This document shows positions 15,101 through 23,557 of a DNA stretch of 64,000 bases, piece by piece. The stretch lies in assembly GCA_964494505.1 (NCBI GenBank), contig CAZBRO010000001.1, positions 1 through 64,000 on the forward strand, given 5' to 3'. The notes under the pieces are model-generated. The model had not been told where the DNA came from and did no database searches. It saw only the letters and a list, made by a program, of their open reading frames with translations. This DNA is from CAIYRG01 sp964494505 (GTDB lineage Bacteria > Pseudomonadota > Alphaproteobacteria > Micropepsales > Micropepsaceae). The position numbers and the translations under genes were made by a program. The first letter of the stretch is position 1. Each line of letters starts with the position of its first letter.

Positions 15101-17320
15101 ATGCAGTTGTTCGATGGCACCGGCACCTTCATCACCTCGAATGATGACGGCGGCGGAAACCTGAATTCCCGTATCGTATACACGCCGAGCACAACCGGCA
15201 CATACTTCGTCGATGCCGGCGCTTTTGCCAATGCCTATACCGGCACCTATGAGTTGATCGCGACGTTCCCGGGCGTAACCATCAACGGTACGGCGGGAAA
15301 CGACTTGATCGATTCCACGCACACGCCGGGCGGTCAGCCTTTCGCAGGCATTGGGAACGACACCATCAACGGCAATGCAGGCAACGATACGCTCAATGGC
15401 GGCCCCGGCGCCGACATGATGTCGGGCGGTCTCGGCAACGACACCTACATCGTGGACCTTCTCGGCGATCAGGCGATCGAGAACCCCGGCGAGGGCACCG
15501 ACACCGTCAACGCCTCGATCTCCTTTACGCTCGGCGCCAATGTCGAGAAGCTGACTTTGACCGGTGCCGCTTCCATCAATGGCACCGGTAACAGTCTCGC
15601 CAACACGATCACCGGCAATGCGGCGGCCAATATCCTCACCGGGCTTGACGGCAACGATACGCTCAATGGGGGTGCAGGCGCCGACACGATGTACGGCGGT
15701 GTGGGCAACGATACCTACACGGTGGACAATGCCGGGGACCAGGCGAACGAGAATCCCGCCGAGGGCACAGATCTCGTCAACGCCTCGGTCTCCTTTACCT
15801 TGGGAGCCAATGTCGAGAACCTGACGTTGACGGGAGCCGCTTCCATCAACGGCACCGGCAACAGCCTCAACAACGTGATCACAGGCAATGCCGCGGCCAA
15901 CATTCTCACCGGGCTTGACGGCAACGATACGCTTGGCGGCGGTGCGGGTGCCGACACGATGTACGGCGGTCTGGGTAACGACACCTACATCGTGGACAAT
16001 GTCAGCGACCAGGCGAACGAGAATCCCGGCGAGGGCACGGACCTCGTCAATGCCTCGGTCTCCTTTACCTTGGGAGCCAATGTCGAGAACCTCACATTGA
16101 CCGGCGCTGCGGCTATCAACGGCACCGGCAACACCCTCAACAACGCGATCACCGGCAACGCGGCGGCCAATATCCTCACCGGGCTTGACGGCAACGACAC
16201 GCTTGGCGGCGGCGCGGGTGCCGACACCATGATTGGCGGTCTGGGGAACGACACCTACACGGTGGACAATGCCGGGGACCAGGCGAATGAAAATCCCGGC
16301 GAGGGCACGGACCTCGTCAACGCCTCGATCTCCTTCACATTGGGAGCCAATGTCGAGAACCTGACGTTGACGGGAGCCGCTTCCATCAACGGCACCGGCA
16401 ATGCTCTGGGCAATCTGATCACCGGCAATGCAGCGGCCAACATCCTCACCGGGCTTGACGGCAACGATACGCTTGGCGGCGGCGCGGGTGCCGACACGAT
16501 GAATGGCGGCCTGGGCGATGATACCTACACGGTCGACAATGCCGGCGACCAGGCGAACGAGAATGCCAGCGCGGGCACGGACCTCGTCAACGCCTCGGTC
16601 TCCTTTACCTTGGGAGCCAACGTCGAGAACCTGACTTTGACGGGAGCTGGGGCCAACAGTGGCACCGGCAATGCCCTCGACAACGTCATCACCGGCAACG
16701 CGGCGGCCAATAACCTCAGCGGGCTCGGGGGCAACGATACGCTCAACGGCGGCGCGGGTGCGGACACGATGAACGGCGGTCTGGGCAACGACACCTACAC
16801 CGTGGACAATGCCGGCGACCAGGCGGTCGAGAACGCCAGCGCGGGCACGGACCTCGTCAACGCCTCGGTCGCCTTCACCCTGGGAGCCAATGTCGAGAAC
16901 CTGACTTTGACCGGAGCCGCCGGCATCAGCGGCACCGGCAATGCCCTCGCCAATACGATCACAGGCAATGGAGGGGCCAACAATCTCATGGGGCTCGGCG
17001 GTAACGATACGCTCAACGGCAATGGGGGAGCCGACTCGCTCGACGGCGGCGCGGGCAGCGATTTGCTGACGGGCGGAGGGGGGAACGATTCTTTTGTATT
17101 CCACAAAGGCGAGGCGGCCGGAGATACAGTCGCCACCTTCGATGGTCCGGGTGCGCCGGCGGGCGATCATCTGGACTTTTTCGGCTATGGCGCGGGGTCG
17201 ACGTTCACCTTCGCGGGCGGCGACTCATACACAATCCATGACGGTGTCACCCTCACCAACGAAACCATCCACATCCTCGGCAGCCCCGCTCTGACTGCCG
17301 CCGATTACTTGTTCCATTGA
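12146..17320 (+). CDS. Giant modular RTX exoprotein with metalloprotease-like domain
   Basis: The 1724-residue protein has four parts. Residues 1-320 are a low-complexity Asp/Pro/Ser/Ala-rich stretch. About 320-580 is a metalloprotease-like domain with H-E-L-T-H-A-M-G-R (first His about 467). About 582-1040 holds four units of roughly 115 residues resembling pre-peptidase C-terminal domains (each with D-W-F and L-Y-D-G-S-G-T). About 1045-1640 holds RTX calcium-binding blocks (G-N-D-T-L-N-G-G-A-G-A-D) in a 90-residue super-repeat. A Type I secretion-like C-terminus ends A-A-D-Y-L-F-H. No ABC exporter genes lie nearby. ATG 12146 is preferred (AGG 8 bases upstream); TTG 12113 and ATG 12140 are in frame. 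Confidence 0.8.
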   Translation: MLGQIADVTDQGEFAPGSTATNSATDIEAGGVAPIPVSDAQAGEDGILGTADDPLTGDGRKTESSPSQADGGAGNEGGSSDETPDPSTGGEDALNQAALLSGIILASADAASTPNPDSDPSATGDDPAASAAGDTTSNTADSPAAASNAGASSGDPILSTFSDNAPKPGPDPSASNADPTIGSTFVGNGPNPDLDPSVPKTSPVLPDTSAATTSAIDSSGAVSNAGPASPPGGTDNHAADLSPLGILSVGPAIDNIGSGTGDTTDGTEKQPATGTAPSAAVEPTMSPPAAEPDAPKAENAAAASSNPEDAPHTSAGLHINLIPDANNVNAPAGWDAVIHEAAAIIEQNFSDPVTVNLRYGYASFRNVVDSSLIGSGSAYANTDNGTTGNYNTVTGWLLGDRTTTDDFNSYNALPDSSSSFPGGANNFYVANAQLRALGQLGNNSTIDGSAAFGTGISLTNLLPVALHELTHAMGRITQFYSPGTTPVIADWYRYDSAGHFQWSENSSSASPSYFSIDAGATDIADFGQTSDYSDFLNGGVQGGVDPFNEFYNSGTLDSLTTADIREMDALGFNRVDDYVENYTTTGTVGVNSSASGNLEVAGDRDWFAVTLFAGVQYLIDEQGSPTGSGTLSDTYLRLYDGSGTTQLASDDDSGVGFNSRLSYTPGSTGTYYVAAGSFGDSYSGTYTVSVHTDDYAADTGVVGSVAVNGSATGIINYAGDHDWFAVSLTAGVQYLIDEQGSPTGSGTLSDTYMQLYDGSGTLIATDDDSGVGFNSRLSYTPGTTGTYYVSAEAFGANTGTYTVSVHTDDFAADTGALTGTVAVNGTATGSINYAGDRDWFSVTLTAGVRYMFDEQGSPTGAGTLSDSLMRLYDGSGTTQLASDDDSGAGFNSRFVYTPVSTGTYYVSAEAFGSNTGTYTVGVHTDDFASDTGAFTGVVALGGVATGNLDFTGDHDWFAASLTAGVQYTFDLLGQSVGAGTLPDPFMQLFDGTGTFITSNDDGGGNLNSRIVYTPSTTGTYFVDAGAFANAYTGTYELIATFPGVTINGTAGNDLIDSTHTPGGQPFAGIGNDTINGNAGNDTLNGGPGADMMSGGLGNDTYIVDLLGDQAIENPGEGTDTVNASISFTLGANVEKLTLTGAASINGTGNSLANTITGNAAANILTGLDGNDTLNGGAGADTMYGGVGNDTYTVDNAGDQANENPAEGTDLVNASVSFTLGANVENLTLTGAASINGTGNSLNNVITGNAAANILTGLDGNDTLGGGAGADTMYGGLGNDTYIVDNVSDQANENPGEGTDLVNASVSFTLGANVENLTLTGAAAINGTGNTLNNAITGNAAANILTGLDGNDTLGGGAGADTMIGGLGNDTYTVDNAGDQANENPGEGTDLVNASISFTLGANVENLTLTGAASINGTGNALGNLITGNAAANILTGLDGNDTLGGGAGADTMNGGLGDDTYTVDNAGDQANENASAGTDLVNASVSFTLGANVENLTLTGAGANSGTGNALDNVITGNAAANNLSGLGGNDTLNGGAGADTMNGGLGNDTYTVDNAGDQAVENASAGTDLVNASVAFTLGANVENLTLTGAAGISGTGNALANTITGNGGANNLMGLGGNDTLNGNGGADSLDGGAGSDLLTGGGGNDSFVFHKGEAAGDTVATFDGPGAPAGDHLDFFGYGAGSTFTFAGGDSYTIHDGVTLTNETIHILGSPALTAADYLFH
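13890..15260 (+). repeat. Four tandem ~345-bp repeats (PPC-like beta domains)
   Basis: Four successive units within the RTX gene each contain a version of G-D-x-D-W-F, L-T-A-G-V-Q-Y, L-Y-D-G-S-G-T and T-Y-Y-V-S-A. The second and third are most alike. Such domains are small beta-sandwiches commonly found between catalytic and calcium-binding parts of secreted proteases. Confidence 0.75.
15430..17050 (+). repeat. Six tandem 270-bp RTX super-repeats
   Basis: Six 90-codon units each carry N-D-T-Y-x-V-D, a segment F-T-L-G-A-N-V-E-N-L-T-L-T-G-A, T-G-N-A-A-A-N and a nonapeptide-type block G-N-D-T-L-x-G-G-A-G-A-D. Neighbouring units are nearly identical at DNA level for long stretches, so expansion by recombination and assembly collapse are both possible. 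Confidence 0.85.
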
Positions 17321-17362
17321 CGTACCGGAACCGCCCGGTTCGAACTGTATTCGCGGAAGCCA

Positions 17363-17397
17363 GCCAGCGTTTGCCCACCTACGGCGCAAACGCTGGC
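17363..17397. terminator. 12-bp stem-loop between convergent genes
   Basis: GCCAGCGTTTGC (17363-17374) and GCAAACGCTGGC (17386-17397) are perfect complements with an 11-base loop. It lies 43 bases after the RTX stop codon and before the convergent gene at 17458. There is no T-run, so termination on either strand is plausible but not certain. Confidence 0.5.
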
Positions 17398-17457
17398 GTG
17401 CATCCTTAACCGCGCATCTATGGTTTTTCGCCTGCGGGAAGCCGGCCGCTCGCGCGT

Positions 17458-17634
17458 TCACTCGCTGCTGTTCTTCAGGCTTCCTATCAGCATCTCGTCG
17501 TCGTCCCAGACCTCGACATCGTAATGCTGCGACAGCAATTGGGCGGTCCCCATCGCATCGATATCGTCGGGGAATTTGCGCGTGGTGCGGACCACGACGC
17601 CCTTATGCTTGAGATCAAAGCGGTAGGTCCGCAT
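17458..17634 (-). CDS. DUF6894-like small protein
   Basis: From M-R-T-Y-R-F-D-L-K the protein has 58 residues, with the P-D-D-I-D-A-M-G-T-A-Q-L-L block and Y-D-V-E-V-W-D typical of the same small-protein family as the gene at 9330. The open frame extends to 17700 but the extra residues are Arg-rich and not family-like. No strong ribosome binding site is visible. Function unknown. Confidence 0.5.
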   Translation of the reverse strand: MRTYRFDLKHKGVVVRTTRKFPDDIDAMGTAQLLSQHYDVEVWDDDEMLIGSLKNSSE

Positions 17635-17746
17635 CGTCGAGGCTCGTCGGGCGTGAACTCGAAACGGCATCCGCGCTTGAGCGCGAATCGGCACCAACAT
17701 TAGATACTATAGCATGGCGGGAGTTTCAACCATGGGTTGAGGCAGA

Positions 17747-18769
17747 TTATCGCGCGATATAGCCGAATTTCCCGTTCTTCTCGTCGCCGATGCGCACCGC
17801 CGCGAGCCCGTCCGAAGCCGAGAACAGATCCGCGAAATCGTAGCGCGGCGGGATCGCGATTTTTCCGTCCTTGCCGATATAGCCGTATTTGCCGGTTTCC
17901 GCGTCGCCCATGCGCACCGCCGCAAGCCCGCCGGAAAACGAATCCGCAAAATCGAAATTGGGCGGGATGACGATCTTCCCGTCCTTGCCGATATAGCCGT
18001 ATTTGCCGCCCAACTGGATTTCGGCAAGCCCGTCGTGGAACGGGAAGGCGGCTTCGAACGCGGGCGCGATGACCAACTTTCCGCTTTTGTCGATATAGCC
18101 GTCCTTGCCGGTAACGAAATCGCCCTGGCGCACCGACGCAAGCCCCTCCGAGAACGAGCTCGCGGAGGCGAACTGCAGTGGAATCGCGAATTTGCCGTCC
18201 TTGCCGATATAGCCGTATTTGTCGCCGACGCTGACGACGGCCAGCCCATCGGAGAACGATCCGGCGCGGTCGAATTGCGGTTTGATGGCGAGCTTGCCCT
18301 GCTTGTCGATATAGCCCCATTTGCCGGTCAGATATTCGCCGATGCGAACCGGCGCGAGGCCTTCGGAAAACGCGAACAGATCGACGATTTCGAGTTTGGG
18401 CAGAAGCACGAACATGCCCTGTTTGTCGATGTAGCCGGTCTTTGGTCCGGCACCGGCCGCGGCCAATCCTTCGGAAAAGGCGCCCGCGAAATCGAATTGC
18501 GGCTCGATCGCGATTTTTCCCTGCTTGTCGATGTAGCCGAACCGCGCGCCGACGCGCACCGGAGCGAGCCCTTCGGAGAAGGCGCCCCCTTCGTCGAAGA
18601 TGGCGGCAATGGCGAGCGGCGCCGGATCCGCCTTCGCATCGGCCGGCGTGCCCGCGCTCGGCGCGGCTGCTTGCGCCGCCGGAGCGCTCGGCGCGTTCGC
18701 GGCCTCTCTGCCGCAACCGGCGAGCGCAAGCGCGGCAATCGTCAGTGTACGGCTCAACAGGCGGCGCAT
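17747..18769 (-). CDS. WG-repeat lipoprotein
   Basis: The 340-residue protein starts with a lipoprotein signal (L-A-L-A-G-C, Cys near residue 19) and an Ala/Pro linker. Seven WG-type repeats follow, each of the form Y-I-D/G-K-x-G-K-x-x-I-x-P-x-F with F-S-E-G-L-A, then a final half-repeat F-G-Y-I-A-R. WG repeats form a beta-propeller-like or solenoid structure of unknown binding role. The ATG at 18769 follows AGGGCCCC; the open frame continues to 18883 without a signal-like sequence. Confidence 0.8.
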   Translation of the reverse strand: MRRLLSRTLTIAALALAGCGREAANAPSAPAAQAAAPSAGTPADAKADPAPLAIAAIFDEGGAFSEGLAPVRVGARFGYIDKQGKIAIEPQFDFAGAFSEGLAAAGAGPKTGYIDKQGMFVLLPKLEIVDLFAFSEGLAPVRIGEYLTGKWGYIDKQGKLAIKPQFDRAGSFSDGLAVVSVGDKYGYIGKDGKFAIPLQFASASSFSEGLASVRQGDFVTGKDGYIDKSGKLVIAPAFEAAFPFHDGLAEIQLGGKYGYIGKDGKIVIPPNFDFADSFSGGLAAVRMGDAETGKYGYIGKDGKIAIPPRYDFADLFSASDGLAAVRIGDEKNGKFGYIAR

Positions 18770-18949
18770 GCAGGGGCCCTCTATTTCAACGCCGCTTATA
18801 GCATGGAACGATTCCGATGCCTGGGCTTGGGCGGGCAAAGCTCCGCCGGGGCGGGACACACGAATTCGGGAGCGTGGTTCCAAGGCCGGAAACGCCTCTC
18901 TTCTCCGCTCGTTGTCTCTTGCGAACCCTCAGTAGAGAGGAGCTTGACC

Positions 18950-19357
18950 ATGAGACTTTCTGCAACCCTTCTCAGCGCCGCCCTTCTTGCCGGCGGCTTG
19001 GCGGTCCCGGCATTTGCCGATTTCGAACGGGTGGGCTCGGTGGATTTTTCCGTGCGCGACCGGCATGACTCGACCTACGCCAGCTTCCGCGGCGACGGCG
19101 TGGCGCTGACCGCGCACGACGCCGACATGAGCTGCGAAAGTGTGAGGGCCATGTTCGGCGATGGCGGCATCCGCGAAATCTTCAGCGGCATGATCCGCAG
19201 AGGCGAAACGGTGAACATCGATCTTCCCGGCCGCGACCGCAGAGTGGAGCGGCTCGACTTCGATTGCCGGCCCCTCGATCGCTATCGCGGCAGTGTGGAT
19301 GTCGCGGCCGATCTCGGCCCCTCTTACGGAACGCCGCGATTCATTCCCAGAGGATGA
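18950..19357 (+). CDS. Small periplasmic protein, hypothetical
   Basis: This 135-residue protein has a clear signal peptide (cleavage after A-F-A, near residue 22) and a mature domain starting D-F-E-R-V-G-S-V-D-F with two cysteines (M-S-C-E-S and D-F-D-C-R-P). The cysteines may form a disulphide. GAGAGGAG lies 9 bases before the ATG. The longer open frame upstream of 18950 overlaps the divergent lipoprotein gene and is not supported. No family is recognised with confidence. Confidence 0.65.
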   Translation: MRLSATLLSAALLAGGLAVPAFADFERVGSVDFSVRDRHDSTYASFRGDGVALTAHDADMSCESVRAMFGDGGIREIFSGMIRRGETVNIDLPGRDRRVERLDFDCRPLDRYRGSVDVAADLGPSYGTPRFIPRG

Positions 19358-19443
19358 GCGGCCAAGAGGCTAAAGGCCTGAACTGAATCGCAAGCAAAGG
19401 ACGCCGGACCGGACTCCCATCCGGCCCGGCGTATGCGTCGGCG

Positions 19444-20298
19444 TCAGGACCAGCCGAACCATTCGAGCGCGCCCCTGCCCATCACCCAATCGAGATCGGG
19501 CGGCTTGAGGAAATCCAGCTCTTCGGTGAACATCGTCACGGCTTGGCGGTACGAACATGTTGCGGGCAGCCGAGAAAAGTCGCTGCCCCAGAAGCAGCGC
19601 CTGGGCCCGAAACCCTCGATCACGCGGCTGAGCGGTTCGTGCAGATTGCGGAACGGGTAGGCCTCGCTCGAATTGCAGGGCAGCGCCGACACCTTGACGG
19701 AGACATTCGGATAGCGCGCGAGCTTGAGAAGCCGGTCCGCGGCTGCGCCGGCGTGCTCGTCCATGGCCTCGCGCGATAAGCCCATGTGATCCACCGTAAG
19801 CTTCAGCCCGGGGTGGCGGGCTGCGATCTCCGCCACGACGCCGAGCCGCTCGGGCGCATGCAGCGCCACCTTCACGCCCAGTCTCTCGGCGGCGGGCCAG
19901 AACCAATCTGCCTGACCGTTGGTCAGCAGCGGGCGGTCATTGTCGCGGTGAAAAGTCAGCCGCACGCCCAGCATGTGTTTCTGCCCGGCCATCGCTTCGA
20001 GCTTCGCGGGCGCATCGGGCCGGTCGAGGAAAATGCGCCCCATCACGGCGAAGCGGTCCGGATGTTCCGCGGCCGCTGCAAGGCACAGATCGTTGCGGTC
20101 CCGATCGAGCGAAGGCGGCACCAGGATCGCGCGATCCACGCCCGCTTCGTCCATCAGCGTCAGCAGTTTCGGATGGCTCAGCGGCACCGGAAGATGGGCG
20201 CGGCTCTCCATCCCTTCGCCCCAGGGACGTTCGGGTGTGTTCGCGGCCCAGATATGGACTTGGGTATCGACGACGAGAATCGGCAGCCTCCCTGGCAT
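19444..20298 (-). CDS. Amidohydrolase-family (TIM-barrel) hydrolase
   Basis: The protein (284 residues) has the amidohydrolase_2 layout: V-V-D-T-Q-V-H-I-W near the N-terminus, A-L-H-A in the middle, T-V-D-H-M-G, and a final F-W-G-S-D-F with a presumed catalytic Asp. Related enzymes hydrolyse lactones or decarboxylate aromatic acids using a metal in the barrel. The usual first H of H-x-H is Gln here, which is also seen in some subfamilies. The ATG at 20298 or the GTG at 20313 could start translation; neither has a strong ribosome binding site. Substrate unknown. Confidence 0.7.
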   Translation of the reverse strand: MPGRLPILVVDTQVHIWAANTPERPWGEGMESRAHLPVPLSHPKLLTLMDEAGVDRAILVPPSLDRDRNDLCLAAAAEHPDRFAVMGRIFLDRPDAPAKLEAMAGQKHMLGVRLTFHRDNDRPLLTNGQADWFWPAAERLGVKVALHAPERLGVVAEIAARHPGLKLTVDHMGLSREAMDEHAGAAADRLLKLARYPNVSVKVSALPCNSSEAYPFRNLHEPLSRVIEGFGPRRCFWGSDFSRLPATCSYRQAVTMFTEELDFLKPPDLDWVMGRGALEWFGWS

Positions 20299-20379
20299 AT
20301 GCGGCGCGGGCACGGAAAAGGCCGCCCGCCATCATGAATCGCAGCGCCGCTCAAACACTGGTTTCGCCGGTGCTGTCCT

Positions 20380-21336
20380 TCAGCGGCCGGGCAGCGGCAG
20401 ATTGTTGAAATTGTAGCCGCCGAAGCCGCCGAACATCGGGAAATCGCAGCCGCCCTCATAGGGAGGATGATTGGCGACGTAGCCCCCGCGCGGAGCCGGG
20501 CGCGCAGGTGCACCCGGGCCTGCCGCGGCCACTCTCTTCAACAGCGGATTGGCGCCTGGCTCCTGTTCGGGCGTCAAACCCGAAATCTCCAGAATCAGCT
20601 TCCTGCGCATGGCGCGCTCGAAATCGACAAATCCCTTGGCGACGATGACGAACGACCCCGGCCCGCCGATCACGCAACCCTCGTAATATTTGTCGAGATC
20701 CTGCTGGGTCGATTCGTCGATGATGGGAAGCCCGTTGATGGTGATGCTCTTGGCGAGCAGCTCGTCGCGCACTTCCATGACGCGCCGACCGGCATTGTTC
20801 GCGCCGTCGCCCGACACATCCACCACCATCTTGGCCGAGCGGTAGGGGCCTTTTTCCAGCATGCGCTTCGAAAGCTCCAGCGCGTCCGAGATCGAGGTGC
20901 CGCGCGCCGATTGGCGCGGGGCTGAGATCAGCGTGCGCACGAAGTCTTCCGCGCTCTTCTGGTCTCTGACGATCATCCAGTTGACCGGCACGCTCATCAC
21001 GCCGAATTGGCGGCTGGAGAAATAGATCGCCGCGATGCCGATGCGCCCGAGCGAGCCCGACCGGATCGCATCCTGGACCTCCTTGCTCAGGATCGCCTCG
21101 GCGATGCCCTTGCGCTGCAATTCCGCCTCGTCGTGATCGATGCTGCCCGACGCGTCGATGGCAAGCACCAGGGCCACGTCCACCTCCAGCGGCGCGGTCG
21201 GCGAAGGCGCGGGGAGGGGTGAGAGCGCGGGCGCCCGCGCAGCGGCGGTTGCCGCCTGACCGGAGGCGGGACCGACCAGGGAGAAGCATGCACCCGCCAG
21301 CAACGCAGCCAGCGCCATCCCGATATTCCCGCGCAT
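20380..21336 (-). CDS. DUF1194 (VWA-like) exported protein
   Basis: This 318-residue protein has a signal peptide, a Pro/Ala linker and a von Willebrand A-like domain. The MIDAS-type motif D-A-S-G-S lies near residue 62, with S-A-R-G-T-S-I further on and V-D-V-S-G-D-G-A-N-N. These match DUF1194. The C-terminus is Gly/Pro/Phe rich (F-G-G-F-G-G-Y-N-F-N-N). Role unknown; metal-dependent protein binding is typical of the fold. It is divergent from the phosphatase gene at 21407. Confidence 0.85.
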   Translation of the reverse strand: MRGNIGMALAALLAGACFSLVGPASGQAATAAARAPALSPLPAPSPTAPLEVDVALVLAIDASGSIDHDEAELQRKGIAEAILSKEVQDAIRSGSLGRIGIAAIYFSSRQFGVMSVPVNWMIVRDQKSAEDFVRTLISAPRQSARGTSISDALELSKRMLEKGPYRSAKMVVDVSGDGANNAGRRVMEVRDELLAKSITINGLPIIDESTQQDLDKYYEGCVIGGPGSFVIVAKGFVDFERAMRRKLILEISGLTPEQEPGANPLLKRVAAAGPGAPARPAPRGGYVANHPPYEGGCDFPMFGGFGGYNFNNLPLPGR

Positions 21337-21406
21337 GCTTAACTCCGTTCTTCAGCCTGGACGAAAATTATACAGAAGCCCACGCCACCGGCAATCGAGG
21401 ACCGAC

Positions 21407-22594
21407 ATGGACGATTGGTCATGTCGCATGAAGCGGGTTGCGCGAATGCCGCCGACGCGCGAAGCTTGGGGAAAGGAGAAAGCCACCGTGCTGGCCGTGG
21501 CGCGTGCCGGAAAGAGACGCCATCCCTATTACCGCCACCGGCGGGGAGGGCAGAACGGGCGCGCGCAATCCAATGACGTTCCGGTGCTGGGCGCCATCGA
21601 TGTCGGCACCAATGCCTGCCGTCTGCTCATCGCAGTGCCGGAACGGCGCCTTAACGGCGATGCGTCGGCGAGCATCCCGCGCGTGATCGATTCCTACACG
21701 GCTAATGTGCGCCTCGGCGAAGGCCTTGAGCGGACCGGTGCCATCACGCCGGCGGCGCTCGACCGTACCATCGCCGCGCTCAAGGTCTGCGCGGCCCGCC
21801 TGAAACGGCGGCACGTCACGCATGTGAAGGCCATCGCGACCGAAGCCTGCCGCAAGGCGGCCAACGCGCAGGAACTGGTGAGGCGCGCCGAAACCGAGGC
21901 CGGCATCCATCTCCAGATCGTGACGCCGGAAGAGGAAGCCCGCCTCGCTGCGGCCGGCTGTCTGCAATTGATCGGGCGCGATTTCGACGGCGCACTTATT
22001 TTCGACATCGGCGGCGGTTCGACCGAGTTGATCCTGGTGCGCCGCGACGGAGCGAACGGCTCGAGCAGCAACGAGATCGTGGCCTGGAGTTCGGCCCCCG
22101 TGGGCGTGGTCAAGCTCGCCGAGCGCCACGGCGGCAGGGAACTCCTGGCGTCGAGCTATGGCGCCATGCGCGGTGAGGTAGACACGATGTTCGCCGCCAT
22201 GAAAGGCGACCTCGGGCCGGATACCTTCGATACCGGGCGTTATCATCTCCTGGGCACCTCGGGCACGCTGACGACGCTTGCCGGCATCAAGCTCGGATTG
22301 ATGCGCTACGAGCGAAGCCGCATCGACGGCCAGTGGCTTCGGCGCGACGACATACTCGGCATCACCGACCGCATCGTGACGCGCGATTTTTCCGACCGCG
22401 CCGCCATTCCGTGCATCGGGTTCGACCGGGCCGACCTCATCCTTCCCGGCTGTGCGATACTTGCCGCGATCATGGAGAACTGGCCCTGCGCCACGCTTCG
22501 GGTCGCCGACCGCGGACTTCGCGAAGGACTGCTGATCGCGCTTCTGCGGGAATCGGAAGCACCAGGCGGGCAGGCGGTAGGAGTGGGGGACTAG
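21407..22594 (+). CDS. Exopolyphosphatase / guanosine pentaphosphatase family (Ppx/GppA)
   Basis: The protein of 395 residues has a basic N-terminal extension followed by an actin-like ATPase fold: A-I-D-V-G-T-N-A-C-R-L-L-I (phosphate 1), A-T-E-A-C-R, F-D-I-G-G-G-S-T-E-L (phosphate 2) and L-G-T-S-G-T-L-T-T. The family removes terminal phosphate from polyphosphate or pppGpp; sequence alone does not separate the two. GAGG is 6 bases before ATG 21407; ATG 21428 is an alternative. Placement just before rlmE is common in Alphaproteobacteria. Confidence 0.85.
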   Translation: MDDWSCRMKRVARMPPTREAWGKEKATVLAVARAGKRRHPYYRHRRGGQNGRAQSNDVPVLGAIDVGTNACRLLIAVPERRLNGDASASIPRVIDSYTANVRLGEGLERTGAITPAALDRTIAALKVCAARLKRRHVTHVKAIATEACRKAANAQELVRRAETEAGIHLQIVTPEEEARLAAAGCLQLIGRDFDGALIFDIGGGSTELILVRRDGANGSSSNEIVAWSSAPVGVVKLAERHGGRELLASSYGAMRGEVDTMFAAMKGDLGPDTFDTGRYHLLGTSGTLTTLAGIKLGLMRYERSRIDGQWLRRDDILGITDRIVTRDFSDRAAIPCIGFDRADLILPGCAILAAIMENWPCATLRVADRGLREGLLIALLRESEAPGGQAVGVGD

Positions 22595-22663
22595 TGCCGT
22601 GGTTCCGAAATCCGCCGAGGACACTATATAGAGATGATGCGAATTTCGGAATCGGGACACTAG

Positions 22664-23341
22664 GTGCCACCACCGAACCCAGGCGCCGGCCGCGGCTTGC
22701 GCGTGCGCGTCCGCTCGAAGGGGCTGAAGGCGTCCTCGACGCGCTGGCTCGCGCGCCAGCTCAACGATCCCTATGTCGCCGAGGCCAAGGCCAAGGGCTA
22801 CCGCTCGCGCGCCGCTTTCAAGCTGATCGAGCTTGACGACAAATTCCATGTGCTGAAGCAAGGCGCCCGCGTGCTCGATCTCGGGGCAGCACCCGGCGGC
22901 TGGAGCCAGGTCGCGCGCGCCCGCATCGGCCCGAAGGGGAGCGTGCTTGCCGCCGACATCCTCGAGATGGAACCGATCCCCGGTGTCCATGTGCTGAAAC
23001 TGGACATGATGGATGCAGACGCGCCGGCTGCCCTCCGCGCCGCTCTGGGCGGACCCGCCGACGCCGTGCTCTCGGACATGGCCGCACCGACCACGGGCCA
23101 TCGCGCGACGGATCATTTGCGCACCACCGCACTCTGCGAAGCCGCACTCTATCTCGCGGAAGAGGTGCTGAAGCCCGGCGGCGCGTTCGTGGGCAAGGTG
23201 TTTCAGGGGGGAGCCGCGCCCGAACTGCTGGGACGGCTGAAGAAATCCTTCCGCGAGGTTCGCCACGTCAAGCCGCCCGCCTCCCGCGCGGAGTCCGTCG
23301 AGCTTTATTTGGTGGCACTGGGTTACAGGGGCGAAAAATAA
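22664..23341 (+). CDS. rlmE: 23S rRNA (uridine-2552-2'-O) methyltransferase
   Basis: The 225-residue FtsJ-like enzyme has the SAM-binding motif V-L-D-L-G-A-A-P-G-G-W-S-Q. The K-D-K-E catalytic set is visible: Lys in R-A-A-F-K-L, Asp in L-S-D-M-A-A-P, Lys in G-K-V-F-Q-G-G and Glu in S-V-E-L-Y. It methylates U2552 of 23S rRNA during large-subunit assembly. A GTG at 22664 gives the normal family length with a basic tail at the N-terminus. It lies about 70 bases after the phosphatase gene. Confidence 0.92.
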   Translation: MPPPNPGAGRGLRVRVRSKGLKASSTRWLARQLNDPYVAEAKAKGYRSRAAFKLIELDDKFHVLKQGARVLDLGAAPGGWSQVARARIGPKGSVLAADILEMEPIPGVHVLKLDMMDADAPAALRAALGGPADAVLSDMAAPTTGHRATDHLRTTALCEAALYLAEEVLKPGGAFVGKVFQGGAAPELLGRLKKSFREVRHVKPPASRAESVELYLVALGYRGEK

Positions 23342-23476
23342 ATCTTCGGCAGCCGGCGTGGCTCGCGGGCCCGCGGATCCAATCGGAAGATGATGCTCTC
23401 TCGTCCATAATCCGGCTCGGCTATGGCGATTGTCCCTCCGGCTATATGTGACATTCCCGTTCCCTGGCAAACGCCC

Positions 23477-23502
23477 GGAACCGAGCCGTCTCGGCGCACG
23501 TT
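23477..23502 (+). promoter_or_regulatory. EcfG-type general-stress promoter GGAAC-N17-CGTT
   Basis: GGAAC (23477-23481) and CGTT (23499-23502) are separated by 17 bases, which matches the promoter recognised by the alphaproteobacterial general stress sigma factor EcfG. It lies 55 bases before the start of the PRC-barrel gene, a normal distance. I found no other perfect match in the intergenic regions I scanned. Confidence 0.65.
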
Positions 23503-23557
23503 CTTCGGGCACACCCCGGGGCTGATTCGAGCACACCGGGAGACCAAGGAGATAAGC

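Noticed and set aside
14819..17170. Long minus-strand open frame over the RTX repeats
   Set aside because: Its repeats mirror the 270-bp units of the real gene on the plus strand; no start signal and no family-like sequence.
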